This document shows, in pieces, positions 8,975 through 17,042 of a DNA stretch of 64,000 bases (positions within the stretch are counted from its first letter, which is position 1; every line of letters begins with the position of its first letter). Where the stretch lies: positions 806,001 to 870,000 of the forward strand of contig NZ_PDWT01000001.1 in the NCBI RefSeq assembly GCF_010093345.1, given 5' to 3'. The stretch is from Pseudoxanthomonas yeongjuensis. GTDB lineage: Bacteria > Pseudomonadota > Gammaproteobacteria > Xanthomonadales > Xanthomonadaceae. The notes under the pieces are model-generated. The model saw only the letters and a program-made list of their open reading frames with translations, made no database searches and was not told the DNA's origin. The position numbers were made by a program, and so were the translations under genes.

Positions 8975-9526
8975 ATGGCCAAGCTGAAGAAAACCGCGCG
9001 CAAGACCACCTCCGCTGGCACTCCCGACCTGCAGGCGCAGGCGGAACGCCTTTCCAAGAACCTCGGCGAATCCGCCCAGCAGGTGTGGCTGGCCGGCGTC
9101 GGCGCCTTCGGCCGCGCCCAGTCCGAGGGAACCAAGCTGTTCGAGACCCTGGTCAAGGAAGGCCTGTCGCTCGAGCAGGTCACCCGCAAGGTCGCCGGCG
9201 GCAAGGTGGAAGCCGTGCGCGACGCGGTCGAGAGCAAGGTCGGCCAGGCGCGCGAACGCGCTTCCGATACCTGGGATCGGCTGGAGAAGGTCTTCGAGGA
9301 ACGCGTGCAGCGTGCGCTGCGTCGCCTGGAAGTCCCCGGCCGCGAAGACCTGAGCGCATTGATCGATCGGGTGGATTCGCTCAATGCCCAACTGCGCAAG
9401 CTCGGCGGCGCTCCGACCCCGCGCAAGAAAGCCACGGCTAAGAAGCCTGCGAGCAAGGCTCCCGCCAAAAAAGCGACCCCGGCCAAGCGCACCACCAAGA
9501 AAGCGACGCGCAAGACCGCGAAGTAA
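8975..9526 (+). CDS. phasin family protein with histone-like C-terminal tail
   Basis: Granule-surface protein of the phasin / poly-granule-associated family. Residues 20-130 are amphipathic helices (QVWLAGVGAFGRAQSEG, then a long heptad-rich stretch). The last 45 residues are a Lys/Ala/Pro tail (KKATAKKPASKAPAKK) like those of PhaF/PhaM proteins, which tether PHA granules to DNA. The ATG at 8975 is preferred; a TTG five codons upstream is also in frame. It ends just before a strong hairpin. A related short protein is encoded at 14906-15337. Confidence 0.82.
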   Translation: MAKLKKTARKTTSAGTPDLQAQAERLSKNLGESAQQVWLAGVGAFGRAQSEGTKLFETLVKEGLSLEQVTRKVAGGKVEAVRDAVESKVGQARERASDTWDRLEKVFEERVQRALRRLEVPGREDLSALIDRVDSLNAQLRKLGGAPTPRKKATAKKPASKAPAKKATPAKRTTKKATRKTAK

Positions 9527-9557
9527 GTTGCAGACCAACGAGTCGTGGTGTGTCGTC

Positions 9558-9577
9558 GGTTAAATCGACGATTAACC
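9558..9577. promoter_or_regulatory. inverted repeat, possible operator
   Basis: GGTTAA and TTAACC arms flank an 8-nt near-palindromic centre (ATCGACGA). It lies 31 nt after the phasin stop and upstream of the candidate small-RNA promoter. It could be an operator or a weak hairpin; no regulator is identified. Confidence 0.3.
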
Positions 9578-9603
9578 CGCGACGCAGCGTTCCAATAATT
9601 TTG

Positions 9604-9632
9604 TTGCAAGGCACAATGTAAAGCGTAACAAT
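9604..9632 (+). promoter_or_regulatory. candidate sigma-70 promoter for the small RNA
   Basis: TTGCAA at 9604-9609 and AACAAT at 9627-9632 are separated by the ideal 17 nt. The expected start, about 9639, coincides with the first base of the long hairpin that follows. Confidence 0.45.
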
Positions 9633-9638
9633 CGTTTC

Positions 9639-9705
9639 AGCCCGCCAGTCCACTCGAAGTACGTATGCTCCCCTCCCCTTACGACTTCGGACTGGCGGGC
9701 TTTTT
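9639..9705 (+). ncRNA. candidate C-rich-loop small RNA (or phasin terminator)
   Basis: A perfect 13-bp stem (AGCCCGCCAGTCC, 9639-9651, with 9689-9701) is extended inwards by GAAGT/ACTTC and CGTA/TACG pairs. It closes a 14-nt loop, TGCTCCCCTCCCCT, and is followed by TTTTT. The whole could be a 67-nt RNA that is a single intrinsic-terminator-like hairpin. The exposed CCCC motifs could pair with Shine-Dalgarno sequences, as described for C-rich sRNAs of Xanthomonas such as sX13. The alternative is that it is only the phasin terminator. Confidence 0.45.
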
Positions 9706-9769
9706 CGTGCCCGTAAAACGCTGGCGTAGGTAGAATGCGCGACGTTCTCAGCTCACTTGAAAGGTAACC

Positions 9770-10729
9770 ATGCCCGCCTGGTTGTTCGGATTAGCCATCA
9801 CCCTGCTGGTGGGCGCCGCTGCTACTGCCTATCTCTGGCTGATCCGTCGCCGCGACGACGAAACCGCAGCGGGCCTGCTGGCATTGGCCGGCATGCGCTG
9901 GCGCGATTTTTCCCGCCTGGTGCTGGAAGCCATGGAGTTGCGCGGCCTGGCGCGGATACCGTCCGCCCATGAGGAAAACCAGGAGCACAGCTCCAGCTTC
10001 ATGCTCAGCGGCGAAGGCAGGCGCCTGCTGCTGGCCTGCAAACACGGCTCGGCTTATCGCATCGGTTCGGCGGCGGTCGACGAATTCGCTTCCGAAATAC
10101 GCCTGCGCGGCACCAAGGGCGGGATCCTGGTGACCGAAGGCGTGCTCGACAAGGATGGACTGGAAAAGGCCGAGAGGCACAACATCGAAATCATCGACGG
10201 ACCGCGGCTTTGGCCGACGGTCAAGCCGATGGTGGAAGGCAAGCTGCAGCAGCGCATCGTCGGCAACGCCTCGGCACGCGCACGGCGCCATATCGCCATC
10301 GCCTGGCTGGGTTCGGTCACCCTGGGATTGGCGGTCGCGCTGGTATTTCCCAGCGTACTGAATCCGACAGGCGCATCCGCTGCCGCGCCCGTCGCGGCGA
10401 AGCTGGCTCCTGCAGTTGCGCCCGCAGCGCAACCGACCACCGGGACCACGTCCGTGGCGGCCGCGTCGGCGGAAGTTACCGAAGCCGACACCGAAAAACA
10501 CCGTGCGGAAATTTCCAGGAAACTGTCCAGGATCTCCGGCATCAGCCGCGGCGTCTGGATCTCGCGATCCACTCTGGCGGTGGATCGCCTGGTCGCCGAA
10601 CAGGACGCCTGGCCTCTGGTCTGCAGCCAGCTGTACGCCTATCCGGACCTGGCCCTGACCCGGGTGCAGATGAACCCGCCCCCGGGCAGCGACGAGCAGG
10701 TGCGCTGGCGCCAGTGCGAGCAGCTCTGA
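9770..10729 (+). CDS. membrane-anchored Mrr-like restriction endonuclease domain protein
   Basis: The N-terminus is a membrane helix (residues 3-24). A cytoplasmic domain of about 130 residues follows that resembles the Mrr/type IV restriction endonuclease fold: RRLLLACKHG, then GGILVTEGVLDKDGLEKAE, then IEIIDGPRLW. A second membrane helix lies at about 177-197. An Ala/Thr/Pro linker and a C-terminal domain of about 85 residues come last. The canonical Asp-(Q/E)xK catalytic set is not clear; the CKHG lysine fits but its partner residues are uncertain. GAAAGGTAACC precedes the ATG. Function is unknown; membrane anchoring argues against a classic restriction enzyme. Confidence 0.65.
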   Translation: MPAWLFGLAITLLVGAAATAYLWLIRRRDDETAAGLLALAGMRWRDFSRLVLEAMELRGLARIPSAHEENQEHSSSFMLSGEGRRLLLACKHGSAYRIGSAAVDEFASEIRLRGTKGGILVTEGVLDKDGLEKAERHNIEIIDGPRLWPTVKPMVEGKLQQRIVGNASARARRHIAIAWLGSVTLGLAVALVFPSVLNPTGASAAAPVAAKLAPAVAPAAQPTTGTTSVAAASAEVTEADTEKHRAEISRKLSRISGISRGVWISRSTLAVDRLVAEQDAWPLVCSQLYAYPDLALTRVQMNPPPGSDEQVRWRQCEQL

Positions 10730-10796
10730 GCCACGCTTGAACCGGCAGGCTTGAACGGCAGGCGGCGATCCCCCTGCCGGATTGGATCCCTACCTA

Positions 10797-12785
10797 CTAC
10801 CAGTGCACCCCGCGCATCAGCGACGCGAACGCGATCTGTTCCTGGCTGGGCGCGGCTTCCTTCAGCGCCTTGCGGTCGCCCTTGGCCGCGGCCGAATCCG
10901 GGAACAGTTCGAACGCGGTGCTCATGATCACCTCGTAGGCCTTCGGCGCGACCGCGTTGACCAGGGCCGAGAAAATACCCAGGCGGGTGGCGATGCGACT
11001 CGGTTTTTCGATGATGGCCTTGACCAGCAGGTCCGCGGCTTCGTCCGGCGACAAGGTGGGCACGCTGTCGTACATCTTGGTCGGCGCGATCATCGGCGTC
11101 TTCACCAGCGGCATGTTGATGGTGGTGAAGCTGATGCCCTTGCCCGACAGTTCGCCCTGCGCGCAGCGGCTGAAGGCATCCAGGGCCGCCTTCGACGCCA
11201 CGTAGGCCGAGAAGCGCGGCGAGCTGGCCAGCACGCCGATCGAGCTGATGTTGATGATGTGGCCCTTGCGCCGATGGGTCATGACCGGCATGAAGCCCAT
11301 GATCAGGCGGATGCTGCCGAAATAATTCAGCTGCATGGTCCGTTCGAAATCGTGGAAGCGGTCGTAACTGGCTTCGATCGAGCGGCGGATCGAACGTCCT
11401 GCGTTGTTGATCAGGATGTCGACATGGCCGTGTTCGTCCAGCACCTTCTTCACCAGCCGGTCGCAATCGGCCAAGTCGGCCAGATCGGCGGTGTAGGCGA
11501 ACACCTTGCCGCCGGCCTTCTTCATTTCATCGCGCGCCCTGAACAGTTCTTCCTCGCCACGCGCCACGATCACCGTGATCGCGCCGGCCTCGGCCACGCG
11601 CTGGGCGGTGGACAGGCCGATGCCCGAGGAGCCGCCGGTGATGACCACGACCTTGTTGCGGACCTTGCCCTTCAGGGTGCGGTCGATGAACAGGTCCGGA
11701 TCGAGGTGGCGCTCCCAGTAATCCCACAGCCGCCAGGCATAGGTGTCGAGCCTGGGCACCACGATGCCGCTGCCCTTCAATGCGCGTTCGGTTTCGCGGC
11801 TGTCGAAACGGGTGGGATAGGTGATGAACTTCAGCACTTCCTTGGGGATCTTGAAGTCGCGGAGCAGCATGCCGATGAAACGCTTCACCGGCGGCAGGTT
11901 GCCGACCGCGCCGCGGATCCCGCTGGGCACGAAGGCGAACATGCGCGCATCCACGCGCATGGTCATTTCCGGCGCATGGCCGGCGCGGCAGAAAGTGTTC
12001 AGCACCTCGCCCACGCGCAGCGGCTCGGGATCGGTCAGGTGGAAGGTATGGCCATCGAGCTTGGGCTTGTGCGCGATGTGGTCCATCGCATCGGCGACGA
12101 AGTCCACCGGCACGATGTTGATGCGCCCGCCCTCGATACCCAGCACCGGCATCCATGGCGGCAGCACTTCGCGCAGTTTCTTGATCAGGGTGAAGAAGTA
12201 GTAAGGACCATCGATCTTGTCGATCTGCCCGGTCTGCGAATGGCCCACCACCATGCCGGGGCGGTAGATGCGCCACTTCAGGCGCTTCTCGTCGCGCACC
12301 AGTCCTTCGGAATCGTGCTTGGTCCGCAGGTACGGATCGTCCAGGCCCTCGGCTTCGTCGAACATGTCCTCGCGGAAGATGCCCGGGTACAGCCCGGCGG
12401 CGGCGATCGAACTGGTGTGATGGAACACGCCCGCCTTGATCGCCGCAGCCAGGTCCAGCGCATGCCGGGTGCCGTCGATGTTGGCGGCCTGCTGCGCCTC
12501 GGCGCTCGCGGACAGGTCGTAGATCGCGGCCAGGTGGAAGAAGTGCTTGATCTTGCCCGAGAGGTTGCGGACCTGGGTCGGGGTCAGGCCGCATTTCGGC
12601 TTGGTCATGTCGCCATGGACCACGGTGATGCGCTTGAGGTCCCAGCCGGCCTGTTTGGCGATGGCGTCGAATTTCTTCTGCGAATCCTTGCGCACCAGGA
12701 CATGGACCATGCCGGTGCGCTTGAGCAGGTTGCTGACCAGGTAGCGACCAATGAAACCCGTGGCGCCGGTTACGAAATAACTCAT
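10797..12785 (-). CDS. fatty acyl-CoA reductase (alcohol-forming), two-domain SDR fusion
   Basis: A 662-residue fusion of two Rossmann domains. The N-terminal extended-SDR/acyl-reductase domain begins MSYFVTGATGFIGRYL and has YLRTKHDSE as its YxxxK-like motif. The C-terminal classical SDR domain has VVITGGSSGIG, NNAG and YVASK. Length, domain order and many segments closely resemble the Marinobacter Maqu_2507-type reductase, which makes fatty alcohols from acyl-CoA with NADPH; this comparison is from memory. The ATG at 12785 starts the nucleotide-binding strand. An acyl-CoA-binding protein gene is divergent 161 nt away, consistent with an acyl-CoA substrate. A general SDR role remains possible. 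Confidence 0.82.
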   Translation of the reverse strand: MSYFVTGATGFIGRYLVSNLLKRTGMVHVLVRKDSQKKFDAIAKQAGWDLKRITVVHGDMTKPKCGLTPTQVRNLSGKIKHFFHLAAIYDLSASAEAQQAANIDGTRHALDLAAAIKAGVFHHTSSIAAAGLYPGIFREDMFDEAEGLDDPYLRTKHDSEGLVRDEKRLKWRIYRPGMVVGHSQTGQIDKIDGPYYFFTLIKKLREVLPPWMPVLGIEGGRINIVPVDFVADAMDHIAHKPKLDGHTFHLTDPEPLRVGEVLNTFCRAGHAPEMTMRVDARMFAFVPSGIRGAVGNLPPVKRFIGMLLRDFKIPKEVLKFITYPTRFDSRETERALKGSGIVVPRLDTYAWRLWDYWERHLDPDLFIDRTLKGKVRNKVVVITGGSSGIGLSTAQRVAEAGAITVIVARGEEELFRARDEMKKAGGKVFAYTADLADLADCDRLVKKVLDEHGHVDILINNAGRSIRRSIEASYDRFHDFERTMQLNYFGSIRLIMGFMPVMTHRRKGHIINISSIGVLASSPRFSAYVASKAALDAFSRCAQGELSGKGISFTTINMPLVKTPMIAPTKMYDSVPTLSPDEAADLLVKAIIEKPSRIATRLGIFSALVNAVAPKAYEVIMSTAFELFPDSAAAKGDRKALKEAAPSQEQIAFASLMRGVHW

Positions 12786-12905
12786 ATGCAGACTGTCCTG
12801 GTTTGTGGGCGCCGCCCCTCCGCTGCGTCCCTGCGGTCTAAATTGCCAGAGAAGTCGGGTTTGGACAATGCCGCCACGGACAGGCGAGCATTGACCGGTC
12901 CTGCC

Positions 12906-12925
12906 GCGCATGGTGTGATGCGCGC
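12906..12925. promoter_or_regulatory. inverted repeat between divergent acyl-CoA genes
   Basis: GCGCAT and ATGCGC arms separated by six bases lie in the divergent gap between the acyl-CoA reductase and the acyl-CoA-binding protein, just before the latter's GGGAGGG ribosome site. A possible site for the adjacent TetR regulator, by inference only. Confidence 0.25.
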
Positions 12926-12946
12926 GATCACCGGGAGGGATCACGC

Positions 12947-13204
12947 ATGGCAGATCTTAAAAGCACCTTCGAGCAGGCATCCAAGAGCATCCAGGGCCTG
13001 TCCGAACGCCCCGACAACGACACGTTGCTGCGCCTGTACGCGCTGTACAAACAAGGCTCGGAAGGCGACGTGAGCGGCGACAAGCCGGGCTTCTTCGACT
13101 TCGTCGGCACCGCCAAATACGAGGCCTGGGCCAAGCTCAAGGGCACTTCGCAGGAAGACGCGCAGAAGAAATACGTGGACCTGGTGAAGAAACTGACCGC
13201 CTGA
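12947..13204 (+). CDS. acyl-CoA-binding protein
   Basis: An 85-residue four-helix ACBP, a cytosolic carrier of long-chain acyl-CoA. The signature LLRLYALYKQGSEGDVSG, then KPGFFDFVGTAKYEAWAKLKG, is nearly canonical and includes the Tyr and Lys residues that contact the CoA ligand. A strong GGGAGGG precedes the ATG. Bacterial ACBPs are uncommon. Its location opposite a fatty acyl-CoA reductase and before a TetR gene suggests it delivers or buffers acyl-CoA for that enzyme. Confidence 0.93.
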   Translation: MADLKSTFEQASKSIQGLSERPDNDTLLRLYALYKQGSEGDVSGDKPGFFDFVGTAKYEAWAKLKGTSQEDAQKKYVDLVKKLTA

Positions 13205-13226
13205 CGTTCGCTGTCGAGCCCCCACC

Positions 13227-13853
13227 GTGGCCCGCGATACGCGCCAACGCATCCTCGATGCCTCGCTTGCGATGTTCAACGCGCAGGGCGAGCCGCATGT
13301 CACCACCAACCACATCGCCGACGAGCTGGAAATAAGCCCGGGCAACCTGTACTACCACTTCCGCAACAAGGACGACATCATCGAGCAATTGTTCGCGCGC
13401 TACGAAGAGCGCATGGACGCAGCGCTCGAGACGCCGTCCGGGCGCCTGCCCGGCCTAGAGGACATCTGGCTGCAACTGCACCTGGTGTTCGAGTGCATCT
13501 GGGACTATCGGTTCCTGTATCGCGACCTGGTGGAAATCCTCAGCCGCAACCGCCGCATCCGCATGCGCTTCGCCCGCATCCTCAAGCGCGCCGACGACAG
13601 CGCGCACACGGTCATGCGCGGTATGTCGCAGGCCGGGGTGATGCGTGCCTCGGCGGCCGAACTGGCTGGCACCGCGACCAACGTCCTGGTCATCGCCACC
13701 TTCTGGCTCAATTACTCCGCCAGCCGCGGCGACAAGGACGAACAGGTCGCGATCCGCCACGGCATCGTCCAGGTGATGATGCTGCTGGCCCCGTTCCTGC
13801 GCGATGCGGAACGGGTGCACCTGAATACCCTGATCCAGGCTTATCTGGATTGA
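13227..13853 (+). CDS. TetR family transcriptional regulator
   Basis: The N-terminal TetR helix-turn-helix is clear: TRQRILDASLAMF, then TTNHIADELEISPGNLYYHFRNKDDI. A C-terminal ligand domain of about 150 residues follows. The start is GTG at 13227, 22 nt after the acyl-CoA-binding protein gene, so the two are probably co-transcribed. By position it likely senses acyl-CoA or fatty acids and controls this locus; the ligand is not shown by the sequence. Confidence 0.88.
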   Translation: MARDTRQRILDASLAMFNAQGEPHVTTNHIADELEISPGNLYYHFRNKDDIIEQLFARYEERMDAALETPSGRLPGLEDIWLQLHLVFECIWDYRFLYRDLVEILSRNRRIRMRFARILKRADDSAHTVMRGMSQAGVMRASAAELAGTATNVLVIATFWLNYSASRGDKDEQVAIRHGIVQVMMLLAPFLRDAERVHLNTLIQAYLD

Positions 13854-13873
13854 CTCCGAACCACGGTGAAGCA

Positions 13874-14827
13874 ATGAGCCTGCAACGGACCATCCGTCCC
13901 AAGCTCATCGGCCCGCTCATGCTCGCCCCGATGCCGGAAGCAAAAGCCGCACGACACCTCGGCGCGGCCAGCGGCATGGTCGTCGCCGGGAACTTCCTGT
14001 ACGTGATCGCCGATGACGAACTGCATCTGGGCGTCTTCGATGTCCGGACACCAGGCGATGGCAGATTGGTCCGCATTCTCCCTGGGGGACTGCCGGACGA
14101 CCCGATCCTGCGCAAGGCGGCCAAGCCCGACCTGGAAGCGCTGGTCAGATTGCCGCCCTTCGAAAATTATCCGCATGGCGCCTTGCTGGCGCTGCCCTCC
14201 GGCTCACGATCCAATCGGCGCACCGGCGTGATACTGGCCGTGGACGCGGACAACAGTCTCAATGGGGCTTTCCTTCCGCTCGATCTCGGTCCTTTTTACT
14301 TGCCACTGGAAGCCTCTTTCCCTGCGTTGAACATCGAAGGAGCCGTCGTGCTCGGCACCGAGCTGGTCCTGCTCCAGCGTGCAAGCAGGATGCATCCGCA
14401 AAACGCGCTGGTTTACTTGTCGCTGGACGAAGTCTTGCGTGCGATGAGTTCAACAGATAGCGCAGCCAGCGAACCTGCCCGCGTGCATATCGTCGACCTG
14501 GGCACGATCGAAGGCGTCCCACTCGGTTTCACCGACGGTGCGGCACTGCCGGACGGCAGGATCGTGTTCAGCGCGGTGGCGGAAAACGCACAGGACACCT
14601 ATCTGGACGGCCCGTGCATGGGCGCAGCCATCGGCATCATCGGAACCGATGGGCAGGTGGACGCCCTGCACCGGCTCGAACCGACGCAAAAGGTCGAAGG
14701 CGTGCATGCCGCGATCCATGGCGGTCTCATCCACCTGCTCATGGTGACGGATGCAGATGATGCGAGCGTGGCAGGCAAGTTGCTGAGTGCGGAGATACCG
14801 TCACATCCGATGACCCGGCTCGGTTAG
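13874..14827 (+). CDS. conserved protein of unknown function (possibly DUF6929-like)
   Basis: A 317-residue protein without signal peptide or membrane segments. It has repeated beta-rich blocks ending in Gly-Asp or Asp-Gly turns (LYVIADDELHLGVFD, FTDGAALPDGRIVFSAVAE, KVEGVHA), which suggests a beta-propeller. I associate it tentatively with the DUF6929 group. The ATG at 13874 is the first in the frame after the TetR stop; the longer open frame upstream only shadows tetR. A bidirectional terminator follows. Confidence 0.65.
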   Translation: MSLQRTIRPKLIGPLMLAPMPEAKAARHLGAASGMVVAGNFLYVIADDELHLGVFDVRTPGDGRLVRILPGGLPDDPILRKAAKPDLEALVRLPPFENYPHGALLALPSGSRSNRRTGVILAVDADNSLNGAFLPLDLGPFYLPLEASFPALNIEGAVVLGTELVLLQRASRMHPQNALVYLSLDEVLRAMSSTDSAASEPARVHIVDLGTIEGVPLGFTDGAALPDGRIVFSAVAENAQDTYLDGPCMGAAIGIIGTDGQVDALHRLEPTQKVEGVHAAIHGGLIHLLMVTDADDASVAGKLLSAEIPSHPMTRLG

Positions 14828-14853
14828 GATCGAAGCCATCAATCGTGTTCACG

Positions 14854-14880
14854 AAAAAAGCCCCGCATCGCGGGGCTTTT
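14854..14880. terminator. bidirectional intrinsic terminator
   Basis: AAAAAAGCCCCGC and GCGGGGCTTTT surround a short ATC loop. The A and T runs on the two sides allow termination from either direction, serving the plus-strand gene ending at 14827 and the minus-strand phasin-like gene ending at 14906. Confidence 0.85.
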
Positions 14881-14905
14881 CATTCATAGCGACAACCTGC
14901 CGGAT

Positions 14906-15337
14906 TCAGGCGCGGGTCTTGCGGACCGTGCGCTTGGCGGCAGGCTTCTTGCGGGCCGGGGTGGCGCGGGTCGTGCGCTTGGCGGCGGCCTTCTTGATCG
15001 GCTTGCGGCCGCGGGCGGCTTTCGTGGCCTTGGGCTTCAGGCCCAGCTTGACCAGCACCGGCGCCAAACGGGCTTCCACCTCCGCGCTGAACTGGCTGGC
15101 CTTGGCCTCGCCCTGCTCGCGCACGCTGGCGATGCCGCCACGGACGTTGGCCTGCGCATCGTTGGCCAGCTTGCCGGCCTGCTGCTTCAGGGACTCGACC
15201 CTGGCGACAGCGTCGTTGGCGATGTTGCGGGTTTCGCGACGGGCGACGGCGATCGCGCCGAGACCGGCGAGCCAGAGGTGGCGGAAGGTGGTTTCCTGCG
15301 CCCTGGAGGGGGTCTTGGTTTTCTTCTTGGCGGCCAT
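14906..15337 (-). CDS. phasin-like granule-associated protein with Lys/Ala tail
   Basis: A 143-residue relative of the phasin at 8975-9526. It shares the HLWLAGLGAIAVARRE segment (compare QVWLAGVGAFGRAQSE), a helical middle, and a basic C-terminal tail rich in KKAA/KRT repeats. The ATG at 15337 begins MAAKKKTKT with CGGAG upstream; the longer open frame runs through a REP element and is not used. Likely coats or tethers PHA granules, or acts as a nucleoid-associated protein. Confidence 0.75.
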   Translation of the reverse strand: MAAKKKTKTPSRAQETTFRHLWLAGLGAIAVARRETRNIANDAVARVESLKQQAGKLANDAQANVRGGIASVREQGEAKASQFSAEVEARLAPVLVKLGLKPKATKAARGRKPIKKAAAKRTTRATPARKKPAAKRTVRKTRA

Positions 15338-15425
15338 GGGGGGGCTCCGGGTTACCGGCCCCGATGGCCGGCTTGCGATGGAGTCTGCCCAGCGGCGATG
15401 GAGCAAACACACTACGCACGCTCCC

Positions 15426-15488
15426 GTAGGAGCGGACCTTGCCCGTGATGCCCTTTTATAGAGCATCGCGGGCAAGGCCCGCTCCTAC
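15426..15488. repeat. REP palindrome, GTAGGAGCGGACC variant
   Basis: Inverted repeat of the same family as 2544-2616, with two base changes in the left arm, lying between two divergent genes. Confidence 0.85.
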
Positions 15489-15561
15489 AAAAAATCGGAA
15501 GGACTTGCCAGCCGCAGCGCTCCCAGCCATGCTCGCCCTATTCCTTGGAGGGGAGTTCCAT

Positions 15562-16416
15562 ATGGCAGGAAAATCATCGAAGTGGGCCGCATTCCCGCAT
15601 GACGCCAAGGGGTTCGCCTATGCCGGCGACGCACTGAAGAAAGCATGGCCCGCGTTGCATGCGGGCGACAACGAACCCTACCCGGATGCGAAGCGCGCGC
15701 AGGCCTTGCTAGATGCCGCCGGCAAGGCCACCAAGGGCCTGGATGCGGCGACGCTTTCAAGCAAGCTGCAGGATGCCTGGCGCGCCTTCCATCGCGGCGA
15801 TTTCCAGGCCGCGTTCGAGGCCGGCGAAGCGCTTGGCCCGCTCGGCGCTTCGGTCGCGGTCAAGGCACTGGGCATCCACGCCACCTATCTGGTCGATGAC
15901 GACGCGGAAAAGCTCAAGCGTTACGAGCAGGCCGCGAAGCTGGCCGAAGCCGCGGTCAAGGCGCTGCCGGGCGAAGCCAACAGCCACTATCGCCATGCCT
16001 TCGCCCTGGGCCGCTACAGCCAGGGGCTGAGCATCGCCAAGGCGCTCAAGCAGGGCATCGCCGGCAAGGTGCGCGAATCGCTCAACGCCACGCTTGAACT
16101 CGCGCCCAAGCACGCCGAGGCGCATACCGCGCTGGCCCTGTACCACGCCGAGATCATCAACAAGATCGGCGCCATGATCGGCGGCCTGACCTACGGAGCC
16201 AAGGCGGCCGAGGCCGAATCGCATATCAGGACCGCGTTGAAACTGACCCCGGATTCGCCCATCGCCCATGTCGAACACGGCAACGTGCTGCTGCTGCTGT
16301 ACGGCGACAAGAAGGAAGACGACGCCGCCAACGCCTTCGAAAAGGCCGGCAAGCTCAAGCCCAAAGACGCGATGGAAGCGCTGGACGCGGCATATGCGAA
16401 ATCCCAGCTGGAATAA
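15562..16416 (+). CDS. TPR-like protein of unknown function
   Basis: A 284-residue helical protein. The C-terminal half has tetratricopeptide-like repeats: LNATLELAPKHAEAHTALALYHAE, AESHIRTALKLTPDSPIAHVEHG and NAFEKAGKLKPKDAMEAL. No signal peptide is seen. The ATG at 15562 follows a strong GGAGGGG. It probably acts as a protein-interaction scaffold. Its 3' end overlaps the next gene by 23 nt. Confidence 0.78.
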   Translation: MAGKSSKWAAFPHDAKGFAYAGDALKKAWPALHAGDNEPYPDAKRAQALLDAAGKATKGLDAATLSSKLQDAWRAFHRGDFQAAFEAGEALGPLGASVAVKALGIHATYLVDDDAEKLKRYEQAAKLAEAAVKALPGEANSHYRHAFALGRYSQGLSIAKALKQGIAGKVRESLNATLELAPKHAEAHTALALYHAEIINKIGAMIGGLTYGAKAAEAESHIRTALKLTPDSPIAHVEHGNVLLLLYGDKKEDDAANAFEKAGKLKPKDAMEALDAAYAKSQLE

Positions 16417-17017
16417 GCCCGCACTGGGCATGGCCGTGTATGCATTCGCCATCCTCGCCTCCGCGCAGGACGGCAAGCCGGTCGTTCCAGCGACGCCACC
16501 CGCCGCCAGCGAAAATTTCGCCGGGGCCGATGCGCTGGCCGATGCGCTGACCTGCCGGATCGGCAACGACCGCTACCCGGGATTGATGGAGGAAATCCGC
16601 AACGAGCGCCCACAGGATTTCCGCCAGACCTATCGGCAATACAGCGCGCCGATGATGGACGTCTACCACCTCGAGGATCCGGTACAGGCCTGGGGAAACG
16701 AAAGCGACACGATCGTCATCGGCCCCAACCGGGTGATGGTGGCGATCAAGGGTTCGCTGGACGCGGTCACCGCGCAGTTGGAGCATTCGCTGGAACAGTC
16801 CAGTCAATCGCCGCTGTCCGGCGCACTGGACGACAAGCACGCATTGGTGATCTTCGAGGCAGAACAACCGGGACTGGAAGGCATGGTGCTGCTGGGCTGC
16901 GAATACCGGAACCCGGGTATTTCGCTGCTGGATGATCCGGCGGATGCCTGGAAGAAGAAGCCGGAAGGGAACCCGCCTTCTCCACCCCAATCCCGCACAG
17001 TTCCATCCAATCCCTAG
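16394..17017 (+). CDS. secreted or periplasmic hypothetical protein
   Basis: Not recognised. The first 25 residues (MRNPSWNKPALGMAVYAFAI, then LASAQ) form a plausible signal peptide cleaved after ASA. The mature part of about 180 residues has no clear domain and ends in a Pro/Ser-rich tail (KKPEGNPPSPPQ). The ATG at 16394 lies inside the end of the TPR gene, suggesting coupling. Confidence 0.6.
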   Translation: MRNPSWNKPALGMAVYAFAILASAQDGKPVVPATPPAASENFAGADALADALTCRIGNDRYPGLMEEIRNERPQDFRQTYRQYSAPMMDVYHLEDPVQAWGNESDTIVIGPNRVMVAIKGSLDAVTAQLEHSLEQSSQSPLSGALDDKHALVIFEAEQPGLEGMVLLGCEYRNPGISLLDDPADAWKKKPEGNPPSPPQSRTVPSNP

Positions 17018-17042
17018 TTAAGCGCCAATTCGAGATTTCTCG

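Noticed and set aside
10782-13073. 763-residue plus-strand open frame
   Set aside because: Antisense shadow of the acyl-CoA reductase; His/Arg/Gln-rich composition and no domain. The minus-strand gene has clear Rossmann motifs.
15439-15561. N-terminal extension of the TPR protein
   Set aside because: It covers a REP arm. The ATG at 15562 has a strong GGAGGGG site.
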